The notes below the pieces were generated by a model that ran no database searches, had not been told where the DNA came from, and worked only from the letters and a program-made list of their open reading frames with translations. Below, in pieces: positions 23,511-34,642 of a stretch of 64,000 nucleotides of DNA; the first letter of the stretch is position 1; each line of letters opens with the position of its first letter. A program made the translations under genes and the position numbers. Source of the stretch: Tetracladium setigerum (taxonomy: Eukaryota; Ascomycota; Leotiomycetes; Helotiales); assembly GCA_031472005.1 (NCBI GenBank), contig PZJY01000009.1:2170001-2234000 (forward strand), in the 5' to 3' direction.

Positions 23511-24068
23511 GGTGCTATAAGTTCCCAGCCGGAGATGCTAAGAGCGCGAAGAGACGAGAGGTAAAAGAGCGAAGAGGTAAAGAGGCAAGAGGTGAAAGAG
23601 TGAAGGGGGAGACCAAACTTGTCAGGTAGAAGCATGTTGTTCCCAGGACCACGCCCGATTTATTAGTTGGGTCACAGCCACAAAATGTCGAAGCCACAAT
23701 GGATATTAACCGGACTTCCTATTAATATGCCGCCGCTAACCGCTTTAGTGTATATTCTCGCTTAAGTAGAGGAGATGCCAATTCGAGAGCTGCAAGGGAA
23801 GTTATTCAATTTGATTAGATTACATAGATTAATGGTCGATTATCTGATCTAAGCTAACCATGTTACGCTACTCACTTCTCCTCCTCTTCAAGCAGCCCCA
23901 AACAAACCGAAGTACACAGTTCGACCATTTTCTCATCTATGCCTGAATTTCTTCGTCTTTTCCTGAAACCAGGCTCGCAATAACGCAAAAATAAAACAGA
24001 CTAATCAGGCCAGTATTTTGCTCTAGTTAAATGCCTTGGTACGTAAGTAATTAGATAAGCAAGGTAAT
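23511..24068. other. HET gene 5' flank and upstream gene 3' flank
   Basis: A short purine-rich stretch upstream of the HET start (23520-23620, many AAGAGG units) is followed by AT-rich sequence. No gene is visible. Confidence 0.5.
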
Positions 24069-27000
24069 CTATGTCATCCAAAACGTCATCGCAGCCCACA
24101 AATCAACAACACTTTCAATCGTGTAACTCCAAACCATAGCCGGTATAAAGAATTTAAGTCCCTCCCATCCATCAAGCTGTGATGATGCCCACGCCTCAAT
24201 GACTTTCAGGGCGAATAGCGTTGCGGCCGCACTACAGATGTATTCTACTCCACCTCCACCTTCAATTCCTCCAGCAATAGTGTTACCCATCCACAACGCC
24301 CACAACATCAAGCCATCATAAAGCAACGGTGCCACATTCATAAGCTCGAAAATATGAACCGAAAACATCGTCCATGGGTACATCCTATACCCACGCGGAG
24401 TATATATCAAGGAGTGGAGATGATTTCGAATTTGTGCTCTTCGCGTCCTCAGCGATTTCTGTGCTGCTAACGGTCTTTTCAATAATTCAGAAAATTTCCT
24501 AGATGCAGGCACGGGAAGGGAGACGTGTACGGCCAGTTTGGGTGGAAAATGGAGATATACGGAGCGAAAGCCTCCGGATTGAAGATAACGCGTGATAAAG
24601 GTCTTGATGTCATTAGTAGTATGATATTCCTTCTGAAATGTTGATTCATGTAAAGGCTCTGTGCGGATGAGAAGCGTGTGGTGCGAGAAGGGTATGGCGA
24701 TGCCACCGTCGAGGTTGTAGGTGGAGACGTTGATGAAGTTGTAGTTTCGATATAGGGATTTGTGGAGGTGGAAGAGGAAACGTTGGGTGATTGTTAAGAC
24801 GGGAGTAAGGGGGGAGTAAGAGTGGTAGGGGTATAGGGTTGGGGCTACCATTACAGTGGCAGGATCGGAAAATGGAGCTAGTGCAGAGCGCAGGAAGGTA
24901 GGCGACCATGCTACATTGCCGGACTTCACGATTACAGTGATCGGTGTGCGTACGGCGCTGGTTGCTGCGAGAATTCGAGCGCGGGAATCTCGGGATTGAG
25001 ACATGATAACCTTGCAGGGCATGTGGCGATAGGTTTTGCGCAAGAAAACGTCGGCGGCAAGACGGGACTGGAGGGAGTCGGTTAGGAGGAGGATGGCGGA
25101 GGGGCGGTCAAGGAGGAAGGAATCGAGGGTGTGTTTGTAGGAGTCGGGGACAGTAGAAGTTATGAAGGGATAGGGAAGTATTATTGTGACATCTGATGGC
25201 CGTGGCCTTTGCGAAGAGGATGGCGAGGGGGAGAATAGGTGAGAATAAAATAGGACAATGTGGCTACGAGGGTCCGGACTGTTTTGATAGACATGAGAAT
25301 GATAAATAGGGCGAGGTATGGTACAATTCCTAGGGATTCGAATGTTTCGATGATGGTGAAGAAGTTGAAATCTGGTAGGCTGAACGCAAGAATAACCAAA
25401 GTGGAAATCCAAAGAAGGAAAGCGAGAATCAACCATATGCCGGTGTACTTTAAACGGAAAGTGAAGGATCTGATGTACGGCGCCGCAAGGCCGGAGATGA
25501 GCAAAACACAGCTCCAGAAAAACAAGATGGTTATCCAGCATGTTGAACAGTGTGCTGTAGCTGACTCTGTTGTTTCGCTTCCAGAACCATCCAAAAATGA
25601 CGGTACGATTTCTCCAAGTTTCCTGGGGATGAAGTTCACGCCGTCCCAAACCCCAAAGAGACCAGCCAACGCAATGTCCCCCAAGCTGCTGAATGGGTTT
25701 GTGGACGGGTCAACATCCTCGTAGTCATCAATAAAATCTTTGGCACTTGCTGATCCAAAGATTCGCCCAAGAAGGTTTCTTATCGATTGAAAATTGCCAT
25801 TTGCCGCTGCTGAGCTCGCTTCGAGCTGTCTTTCCCTCTTGCGTGCTCTTGTACTTGCTCCAAATAACATTTCTCCGGCAATCTTAGACTGGTCCACTTG
25901 AGATACTTCTGCGGTATTTCGTGCAGAAGAATAATAAGACTCCGCTCCTCCACCATTGAGAGAATCAAAAGTCTCTCCTTTCACAAAGATAGTAGATCGT
26001 GCCTTGTTCCTCCCTTTTACTATCGAGAGAGGCAAATCAGCCTTGGTGGAAGCTCCGCCATACTCTGAATCTGATTGCTTAGATATTCGAGATTTGGCCT
26101 TGTCTTCCCTTCCAATCAAGCGATCCCAAAAGCTAAAGGAAGTTTCTTCGGGCAGTCGGTTTAAACTCGGGGAACTGGCAGTCGTTTCCACTGAAAGCCA
26201 TTTCGAAGCGCTGGACGTTTTTGAGTCTGCCGTGTGCAGGAAATTTTGAGAATTCGTAGATGACTCTGTATTCCAAAACTCCCACCAAGATTTTGTAGTG
26301 TACTTCTTGTTGACATCTGTCTCCTTCGCTCCTGACTTGTTGTCTGAGGTCGCTTCCTCCGAGCTCGAGACTGGGTTGAATAGGCTGGGGGGCAAGAATA
26401 TCTCCATCAATGATGGCGGTACCGGTGGTGAAAACGACTGATCCCAGACCCGTCGTGGAAAAGACTCATGACTTTCTCCATCCAGACCCACAACTTTCTC
26501 TATAACACGAGAGACCAGAGGCGTCTCGGAGTTTAAATTTTCAGGCAGGAACCTCTTCCAGTAAGAAGGCTCTTGGGATTGCAGCCCTTCTTGTGCGTGG
26601 AGATCTTGTTGGTCGCCAAATCTTGCAGAAAATTCGGCGAGTCTTTTTCGATACCCTTTGTACCTGACGTTTATGACGAAGAGAATGAAGCAGATTGACG
26701 ACCCGATGGTAATGGACGAGCTGGTTCCGAAGATATTAAGCGCGAGAAGGCATAATGCAAACAATATACCGAGGCTCGTAACACCACCGGCGAGGTCATA
26801 ATAACACGCAAGAAAGGCCCACGCCCACTTAAGTAGGAAAGAACCAGTTAAACTCCACCCTGTAAACAAGCGACCCCAGATTGAGCCCGAATCGCCAGAT
26901 TGCAAAACGGAAGTTGAGAAAGGATCTGAAATTGGGGTCTCTGTGTTTCCGAATCTCCTACCCTGCTGACGATTGCGATTGATCCAAGCTGAGATACCAT

Positions 27001-27271
27001 GAAGGGAATTTGCCGCAGAATCCAGAGCTATCTCTAGCACAGTTTGCAGAATTACCAAAGATATACCAAAGATTGAACGCAAGATGTTGACCCAAATGGC
27101 CGCAGGTATCGAGACGGAAGGAAGCAGCAAGTAATTAAACAGCAGAATAAACGTCAGAACCAATTTGAATGGCGGCGGAAGAGTTGCAAGTAAAAGCCCA
27201 GTGATAGCCACGAATGTGTACATATGAGTCTGGGGGCTCAGAGGAGTTTGGCCACGTTGAAGGGTAGACAT
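24069..27271 (-). CDS. large membrane protein with C-terminal GT2-like glycosyltransferase region, frameshifted in this sequence
   Basis: Two long overlapping frames join if one base is added to the G5 run at 25227-25231, giving an intron-free gene of about 1067 residues. I start it at the internal ATG 27271 (MSTLQRGQ, with A at -3); a longer start at 27331 is possible. The first 250 residues hold several membrane helices, and a hydrophilic Ser-rich middle carries repeated Trp motifs (SWWEFW, FSFWDRLIG). Membrane helices return near residue 560. After them comes a family-2 glycosyltransferase layout: PSDVTIILPY, LLLTDS, TPITVIVKSGNVAWSPTFL, then YPWTMFSVHIFELMNVAPLL and more helices. This resembles Cps1-type polysaccharide synthases. 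The acidic DDD-like motif expected before the WSPTFL block is absent, so activity is doubtful. Confidence 0.75.
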
Positions 27272-28007
27272 ATTGAAAATAACACGATCAAGAGCGAGCA
27301 AAAATTGTAAATCCCAAAGGCAAGTAAACATGACGATTTGAGGTTCTAAAATCAGATGAAATCTGTGCGACTAGCACAAAGAAGTTCATTCCGCATCTTT
27401 GATAGAATACAACAATGCCAAACATAATGCATTTGGGATAACGTCACACTCGTTCTTTATTCTCATCCTTCCCCACTAAGGATCTGGGTCCCCATTCTCC
27501 TGGTTTCAGTTAGCCTGCAGAACGAATGCAGAAATATTGAATGACAGATAGATTAAACAAGTAGAATGTTGTTAGTTGCTCACAGGCAATCAGCTGAAGC
27601 TGGCAGATGGAAATGAGGTATTGAAGCACTCAAGATTCCGACAACAGCAATGTGGTCAGTTGTTTCGGAAGATTCAAAGAAATTTGACTGTAAGGGAGCA
27701 CACTAGTTCTCAAGAATCAGGAATGATGTTTAGTCAATTAAGGGAGACGGCTCGCAGAAGTCAGAAGGTGAAGAAGAGGTGTTGGAAGCCCGGCCAAATC
27801 CACTGTCGCGCCAAGCTTTCTTTGCAGCTGAGAGGACGACGCGCGTGAGATATACTGCTTCCTCAACCACCTCACTTGCCCAGTTGCTACTTTACAGCCT
27901 AATCACGTACTCTGGTCTCTCGTTTCTGATTCTTCGTACTCCGTATCTGATAATACACTACTGTATCGATATCTTCTCTCACATAATTCCACCACAACGC
28001 CTCCACC
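27272..28007. other. divergent promoter region
   Basis: About 0.74 kb is shared by the minus-strand membrane protein and the plus-strand small protein. The minus-strand start could lie further out, at 27331. The sequence just before 28008 is pyrimidine- and CA-rich. No further gene is visible. Confidence 0.5.
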
Positions 28008-28550
28008 ATGGTCCGCAACCCCGCTGAGCCAGCCTCCCTCCTCGACCACGACGATACCTCCACCGTCTTCACCGCCGCAACACCCCCTGAAACTATCTAC
28101 GCCGAAGTAGACGACCTCGATCCATTAGCAGACCGTAAAGTCACCTCCTCCGTCCCCTGGCCCTCCCAAACCTTCCTCATCCGCTCTCCCTCCACCGGCC
28201 ACTTGCTCACACTCCACAACGGTCAAATCATACTTGCCAGCCCCGGCGAAAATGGCGCTATACACTGGGCTTGTGTGGAAACCAAGGGATGGTTGGGTTT
28301 CCGTAATACTGTGTCAGGGAGATATCTTGGACATGACAAACATGGGAAACTATGTTGCGTAGCTGAGAGGCAACAAGGCTGGGAGAATTTTTGCGTGAGG
28401 ATAACGCCCGAGGGAGGTTATGTCTTGCTTATGACACATTTTGAAAGGCTATGGCATGTGGGCATCAAAATGGAGAGGGGAGGGGAGAGATTGGCAAAGT
28501 TGGGCGATGGGGTTGAGAGTGGCATGGTCTGGGAATTTGTCAAAGTCTAG
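28008..28550 (+). CDS. conserved small protein, possible beta-trefoil fold
   Basis: A single exon of 180 residues starts in a strong context (CCACCATGG). The first 45 residues are acidic and probably disordered. The rest is compact, with short alternating strands: QTFLIRSPSTGHLLTLHNGQ, IHWACVETKGWLGFRN, SGRYLGHDKHGKL, QGWENFCVRI, LWHVGIKMERG and MVWEFVKV. The repeated G-x-Y/L-L-x-x and W-E-x-F patterns suggest a fascin-like or ricin-like beta-trefoil. No catalytic motif or signal peptide is visible. I have the impression that this sequence type is widespread in filamentous ascomycetes as an uncharacterised protein. The function is unknown. Confidence 0.85.
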   Translation: MVRNPAEPASLLDHDDTSTVFTAATPPETIYAEVDDLDPLADRKVTSSVPWPSQTFLIRSPSTGHLLTLHNGQIILASPGENGAIHWACVETKGWLGFRNTVSGRYLGHDKHGKLCCVAERQQGWENFCVRITPEGGYVLLMTHFERLWHVGIKMERGGERLAKLGDGVESGMVWEFVKV

Positions 28551-30888
28551 ACTGGGAATGATGGAATCATTCAGCACATTGACCTCTGGATTTTCTTGAC
28601 GCTATCAGTCAAGGCACCAAGAGGAGCCCAAATTTAAGGTTTGGGTCGAGAGCGGTGGGGCTTTCATTACGAGACGACTACGGAGTATGGGTATCGAAAT
28701 GCTCCAGGCATTCGACACAGCGGATTTGAATTTCATTGATTTGGCCTGCGACTTTCGACATTTCAATGTGGTTAACGGTGGTATAGCCGAATTGTACTTG
28801 GCCTAAACACAACGATTTGCTGCTATTGCAATCATGCTCAAACCTATTACTAGACGAAGTTGATCGCAGGTTATGGTATCTCTTCAGTCAGATGCAGTGG
28901 ATTGGATGCCACCGGAATAATAATGGAAGTGGCTTGAGGGCATACTCTCAAATCTTCACCCACACACGGATCCAGAATCCGAGAATTGGTGGTGCTATCA
29001 ACGAGGTAAGGAGTGGCTATTCAACAACGTCGCAAACCCAGCTGGAGGCGGGCAGCACTTCCCGCCTACACAGTTGCGAAAGATGTATCACATTCACAGA
29101 GGTATTTCTCATTTTCTTCGTCGATGGACACTGTGTGTTCAGCACACACGATCATTCACCTATATAATTGCAAATTACAAACGTACCAGTTCCTGGTAGC
29201 TTTGCACCAATCTGGCCATCACCCTACTTTTCGCATGTATCCTGTTAGGCCATCCGCGGTTCCGGCTCACTTACATATATGCCTACAGTTAGGCTTCTGA
29301 CTTCTTCTTGATCGGTAGTTTTCAACGTTCTTTTTTACCGTAGCTGTGTTTCATGTTACTTTTCACTTTAAGCATTCTTTTGCTCCTCGGTCTCGTTAGC
29401 GACATGTTCTCTGATCCGTACCATATACCCAACACTCAATCAAACCAGATAAAATTCAACTGTATAACATTTCAGAATATCATTATGATTCCAACTCCAA
29501 CGGGTCTTTTATAATAGCTTGTTGCCAGCCTGTTTGCTCTGTGTCAAGCAACTATAAGACAAGTTCCTTTCATTATCCCGGGATCAGATCAACTACGCCC
29601 TTGCAGCAGTGAACGAACTGCGGGGATGTTTACACAATCCGGAACTTTATTTTCAATAGCTAGTTGGGCATCGCTGGAACCTTTGATGTTCAGAACTTAC
29701 CCTATTCTGCTTTGACAAGATATTCTAAAGTCTGTTCAAGTAGCTACTCGAATACCTTGGCACACAGCTGTCTCCAGGGTTCTTTGAGGCTTGATTTTCG
29801 CTAGACGGCACGACTGAAAACGTGGCCCAAACTACTACTGTAGACAGCTTCAGATTGGTTGTTGAGTGCTAGCTTAAAGCTTAAACATCAGCGGGCCCTC
29901 AAGCCACACGCTTTTTATTTGTCTGAAATCGTTGTTGGTCAACTATGCCAAGCGGAATCGGGTATGCAGCAACCTCGTATTTCTCACAAACTAACAGCGG
30001 CTGTATACACACTTTTTGCAGTATTCATGATTGGACAGTAGTTTAAAGCGTCCCTGGCACTTTCTAAGACGCCGATACCTACTGTTATAACCCGCCTGGA
30101 AGCTCATTTATTTGTTAGCAAGTTATAGCTGTATATTTAATTGAAGGTGTTGACTGAACATACCGGTCATTCAAAATGTGTTCGGGGGTTCAAGATCCCA
30201 TTTACGACTAGGATCCAATTAAGATCACAGTGACAGGCGAAATTATTACTACAAGTCGCACGACCTCTCTGTCGAATCAAAATCTGGTCGACGTAGCGAA
30301 ACGATTTGGTGTGATAAGATCAGCCACCTTTAACGAGGTACTCAGAGGTAGTATCTCAAATGCACGGTTGTCTAGGTTCAACCGAGCACGCGAGCCGAGC
30401 GCTGCAGTACGTACCTGACCCAATTGAACGAAACTAGGAGATTTGATACTAATAATAATAAGAATAATCGTTCCTCAGTTCGTATCTCGTTCCTCCTGCT
30501 GGTCTTAGCAGCTTAAGCGAGTGGCTACCCTTTTAGAGTTTGGAAGATGAACGCCATGACTTAATTGTTTACTTCTCCCAACAGTGCTTGGGAAGCAGAA
30601 GTGCATTGTAGCTGACGCCAAAAGGTACACATGAGATCAATTTCTAATAGCTTCAAAGGATTTGGTCAACATGAGAGGGACTGTGGGTTGGTACTGCTAT
30701 CCTCTGCTGTGACTATCTAAGTACCTCTCATTCGCCGTTGTCCAGAAGATCTCCAGCAGTTTTCACATTGCCAGTCCTTCGTTTAGTTGAGCATCATTTA
30801 CTATATTTCTCTATTTTGATCCGCTCGCCTTCATCATTTACCTTAGCGAGCACCTCTTGCAGGCCTCCCAACACTGAGCTCATACAAA
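28551..30888. other. intergenic, no supported gene
   Basis: About 2.3 kb of moderately AT-rich DNA on the 5' side of the glyoxal oxidase gene. Only short open frames without family resemblance occur. No terminal repeats, tRNA boxes or arrays are seen. It may include a long promoter and an old degraded insert. Confidence 0.45.
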
Positions 30889-33495
30889 ATGGTTGTTCTG
30901 TATACACGCCTAGCTCTGCTCGGATTCTGCTTAGATTTCGCATCGGCTCAGATAACCACCTGTCCAACGACCGAAACTTCCTATGTCACCAATGGCTCAA
31001 TTTACAAGATATGTGCCGGTTCTGATTATGCGGGAATGACATCAAATGCTATTCCGGATATTACCAGCACCACCGCTTGTGCAGATCGCTGTGACCAGAG
31101 CACTGGATGTAAGAACTCAGTATACAACTACCAAGCTAGAATGTGCTATATCAAGGGAGGTCAGCTGCAATGGGTTTCTAAAGTAGGCGCCGACTCTGTC
31201 CGTTTCGATCAGAAGGTTATTACTGTTACGCAACCTCCGCCTGCTCAAGGCCCGCTTCTCAGTTGTCCAACAACCGAAACTACACAAACTACAACCAACG
31301 GGGTCACATACAAAACGTGCGCCAACACGGATTTCGAAGGAGAGACCTCTCGCGCAGTCGGAAATATCCCCAATCCAGCAGCATGCGCTTCTCTGTGTGA
31401 AAGTGTCACTATTTGCTCGAAGGCCGTCTACAACAGAGTCGCTTCTGTCTGCCACTTGAAGAACGGCAATGTGAATTTGGTAGCCAGCAATCAAGCTGAC
31501 ACGGTTCAGCTTATCAGAGGAATCTCAGGTACACCCAGTTCCAGTACAACGACCAGTGCACCCGCTGGACCGGGTACATCCGCCCCCGGAACAACTCTCT
31601 CTGGTGTAGCCGGCGCCGGTCTGAAGGCCTGCCCTGCTGGCGAGTCACAACAAACTTTCAATGGAGTCCTGGTCGGCATTTGCCCATCAACCGACTATCA
31701 AGGTAATACCTTGAAGGTGGTAGGTGTGGCGAACATTGCAGGATGTGCACAATCATGTGCAAGTGATGCCACCTGTTCCAAGGCTGTATTTGATAGCCTG
31801 GGCTTGGGATGTCACTTCAAAGGAGCAGATTCTACGCTGAACTGGGTTGTCTCGGCCAGCAATCGATACAGTGTCGTCTACGTGGGCAGAGGAGCCACCA
31901 GTTCCCCTCCTCCATTGACAAGTTCGAACGCTGCAAATCCTCCTGCCTCGTCGGGCCCAGCTCCTTTGCCATCGTCAACAACTGTTCCACCTACTTCACC
32001 CGCTCCTCCAGGCAAAGGAAGATGGTCAGGCATCATTCAAATGCCCATAATTCCTGTCGCTGGTTACATCGTCCCACAGTACCCCGAGTCAAGCCGGATG
32101 CTGGTTTTCTCTTCGTGGGGCGCGTATGATTTCTCTGGAGGAACAGGTATCACTCAATTCGCGGACTACAACTTCAGGACCGGTGCCGTCTCGCAACGTC
32201 AGGTCACTGAAACCAAACACGATATGTTCTGCCCAGGTATCAGCTCATTGGAAGACGGCCAGATCATCATCACAGGCGGTTCGAATGCCGAGGCTACCAG
32301 TCTATACAACGGAAACACGAACTCGTTCAGCAGAGCTGGCGACTTGAAGATTGCGCGTGGCTATCAGACATCCGCTACACTGTCAAATGGTAAAGTCTTC
32401 ACCATTGGGGGCTCCTTCTCTGGCTCAAATTTGCCCAAGAATGGGGAAATCTTTGATCCAGCGACAAACACCTGGACCCTTCTCCCTCAAGCCGATGTAA
32501 ATCCCATGCGAACTTCTAGCACCAACTTTGCCAACAATGACGACCACGGCTGGCTATTTGGATGGCGCGATGGATCTGTTTTCCAGGCTGGACCCAGCCG
32601 GGAGATGCACTGGTATGGCACTGCAGGCACCGGCTCCGTCAGTTCAGCTGGTGTTAGAGACCCGGTCACTGATTCCATGTGTGGTGTATGGGTCATGTAC
32701 GATGCTGGCAAGATCTTTTCTGCTGGGGGTGCTCCTGAATATGACTCGAAGCCTGCACACAATCGTGCTCATCTCATCTCGATCGATCAAGTAGGCCAGC
32801 CTGCTAAGGTTGAACAGCTCCCCAATATGATCAACTCGCGTGGTTTCGCCAATGCTGTTGTTCTCCCGGATGGTACCGTTATCATCACTGGTGGTCAAGC
32901 AGTACCCATTCCCTTCAACGATGATAGATCAGTTTTCGTTGCCGAGCTATTCGACCCGGTGACGAAGACTTTCCGTGAATTGGCTGCTGCTGCTGTACCA
33001 CGCAATTATCATTCTATGTCACTGTTACTTGCTGATGGGACCGTCTTCGTTGGAGGAGGAGGTCTCTGCCCAACCGCCTTTGGAGCTTCCGACGCTCATT
33101 GTAACCGAGCAATTGATCATCCCAACGGAGAGATCTTCACACCACCATATCTCTTCAGAGCTGACGGAACTCCTGCTACTCGTCCTGTTATCAGCTCAAT
33201 GTCAAGTGATTCGGCTGCGAATGGATTCTCTGTGCGTGCAGGTGGGACACTCAATGTGCAAATGAATGACGGCACAGGGGTCACTTTTGCCCTGGTTCGC
33301 ATTGGCAGCGCTACACACTCAGTCAACAGTGACCAGCGACGTATTTCTATGACGAACGTTGTTGCAAATGGAAATCAATTCACCATTCGTCTCCCATCAG
33401 ATTCTGGCGTTCTCATCCCAGGGCCATACTTCCTCTTCGCCCTTTCCAAAGACAAGGTTCCTAGCATGGCAAGGACTGTTCGTGTCACTAGATAG
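30889..33495 (+). CDS. secreted glyoxal oxidase (copper radical oxidase, AA5_1) with three PAN-like modules
   Basis: A single intron-free exon of 868 residues. A signal peptide ends near residue 21 (FCLDFASA). Three homologous Cys-rich modules of about 85 residues follow (about 25-110, 122-208 and 240-328), each starting near CPTTET or CPAGES and sharing a YKICAGSDYAGMTS-like block, which suits PAN/apple-type carbohydrate or protein binding. A Pro/Ser/Thr linker leads to the catalytic part from about residue 377 (GRWSGIIQMP). Copper and radical residues are visible by analogy with galactose oxidase: Cys448 (HDMFCPG) and Tyr492 (RGYQTS) for the thioether pair, Tyr707-His708 (RNYHSM), and His810 (ATHSVN). 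The C-terminal 95 residues form the DUF1929 domain. It should oxidise small aldehydes outside the cell and release hydrogen peroxide, probably for plant-wall attack or wall biology. Confidence 0.95.
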   Translation: MVVLYTRLALLGFCLDFASAQITTCPTTETSYVTNGSIYKICAGSDYAGMTSNAIPDITSTTACADRCDQSTGCKNSVYNYQARMCYIKGGQLQWVSKVGADSVRFDQKVITVTQPPPAQGPLLSCPTTETTQTTTNGVTYKTCANTDFEGETSRAVGNIPNPAACASLCESVTICSKAVYNRVASVCHLKNGNVNLVASNQADTVQLIRGISGTPSSSTTTSAPAGPGTSAPGTTLSGVAGAGLKACPAGESQQTFNGVLVGICPSTDYQGNTLKVVGVANIAGCAQSCASDATCSKAVFDSLGLGCHFKGADSTLNWVVSASNRYSVVYVGRGATSSPPPLTSSNAANPPASSGPAPLPSSTTVPPTSPAPPGKGRWSGIIQMPIIPVAGYIVPQYPESSRMLVFSSWGAYDFSGGTGITQFADYNFRTGAVSQRQVTETKHDMFCPGISSLEDGQIIITGGSNAEATSLYNGNTNSFSRAGDLKIARGYQTSATLSNGKVFTIGGSFSGSNLPKNGEIFDPATNTWTLLPQADVNPMRTSSTNFANNDDHGWLFGWRDGSVFQAGPSREMHWYGTAGTGSVSSAGVRDPVTDSMCGVWVMYDAGKIFSAGGAPEYDSKPAHNRAHLISIDQVGQPAKVEQLPNMINSRGFANAVVLPDGTVIITGGQAVPIPFNDDRSVFVAELFDPVTKTFRELAAAAVPRNYHSMSLLLADGTVFVGGGGLCPTAFGASDAHCNRAIDHPNGEIFTPPYLFRADGTPATRPVISSMSSDSAANGFSVRAGGTLNVQMNDGTGVTFALVRIGSATHSVNSDQRRISMTNVVANGNQFTIRLPSDSGVLIPGPYFLFALSKDKVPSMARTVRVTR

Positions 33496-34642
33496 TTCAA
33501 TCTTGTCAAGGTTTATTGCGTTGCTGAGTTGAAAGATGCCGAGATATTCTTTCTAGGCTGGAGGTGTCGTCAGTGAGAGGCAGGTTTTTCTACTATTTCT
33601 AGGGGTGTGTATTATAATAACAAATGTAATTTGTTGCTTTATTTTAGCTCAAGCTCTCAAAGTTAGCACTTCACAATAAAGTGGCATCTGGGATCTAGCG
33701 CATCTAATTTATCGACCATGTCCTCTTCGGATGCCGTGTAATGAGAGAATTGGGGATGATCTGAACGTGAAATTAACTGACGAATAAATAACATTTAGCA
33801 AGGAGATATTTTGTTTAGTATTTACTGTTGTCTGTCTGCTAGATAAATGTGATACTTGCATATCAAAATAACATATACGCTAGTGAGCGAGCGGCATCAC
33901 GTTTCTATCATGTATTTCTAAGGCGAAGAACTTTGCTAACCATGATCGTCTATACCAAATGAGGTTCTGAAACTTCCTTTCTTCTTGGTCCGAAGCTATC
34001 TTCAAATAGCAAAAAGTATATTTCGTTTCGTTTCATAAAACCCCAAAAAGTTGAGCGCAATTTCTGAAATCAAAACATAGGACATCACGTTACTCTCAAA
34101 CCCCAGCACACCCAAATCACAATTACAAGGGCGAGAGAGTCCATTGTATATTGAAAGCATCGAATTTCATTTTATGATCTAGCAAAGACTAGCTATCTAC
34201 CCCATCGTAGTATCCGCATTCGCGGGCTCTTTGTACTCCCTCCACCCCAGCAAAATCGTACACACTGTAGCCGAGCAAGCGGCAAGCACATGAGTTTATC
34301 GAGAATGGCAACCTGGAAAGGAAGGGTATCGTAGCAAAAGAAGCCACATAAAAACACAATAATTAATCCATGCAACTCCGGTCCAACTATGCAAGTGACT
34401 GAATCACTTTTGTGATTCCCGAATTGCTAACCAGGGTCATGAGGGAAAATTGTAATACGATACACTCAAATTCCACCAATGCCTCGAAGATCTTGCCAGA
34501 GGCTAATGAGTATCGGTATTTGGAGGAAAGAGTGCATTAACGGAGAATGTCGCAAATAAAAATGCTGGTGAAAAGAACAAAAAAGAATTGTAGAAGATTT
34601 TACAAGTAATCCGTACGTCGGTCTGTTCGCAAGTCGACATTC
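33496..34642. other. convergent intergenic region, nothing recognised
   Basis: AT-rich 3' flanks of two converging genes. A short TTTCG direct repeat at 34020-34035 is the only feature. No gene is supported. Confidence 0.5.
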
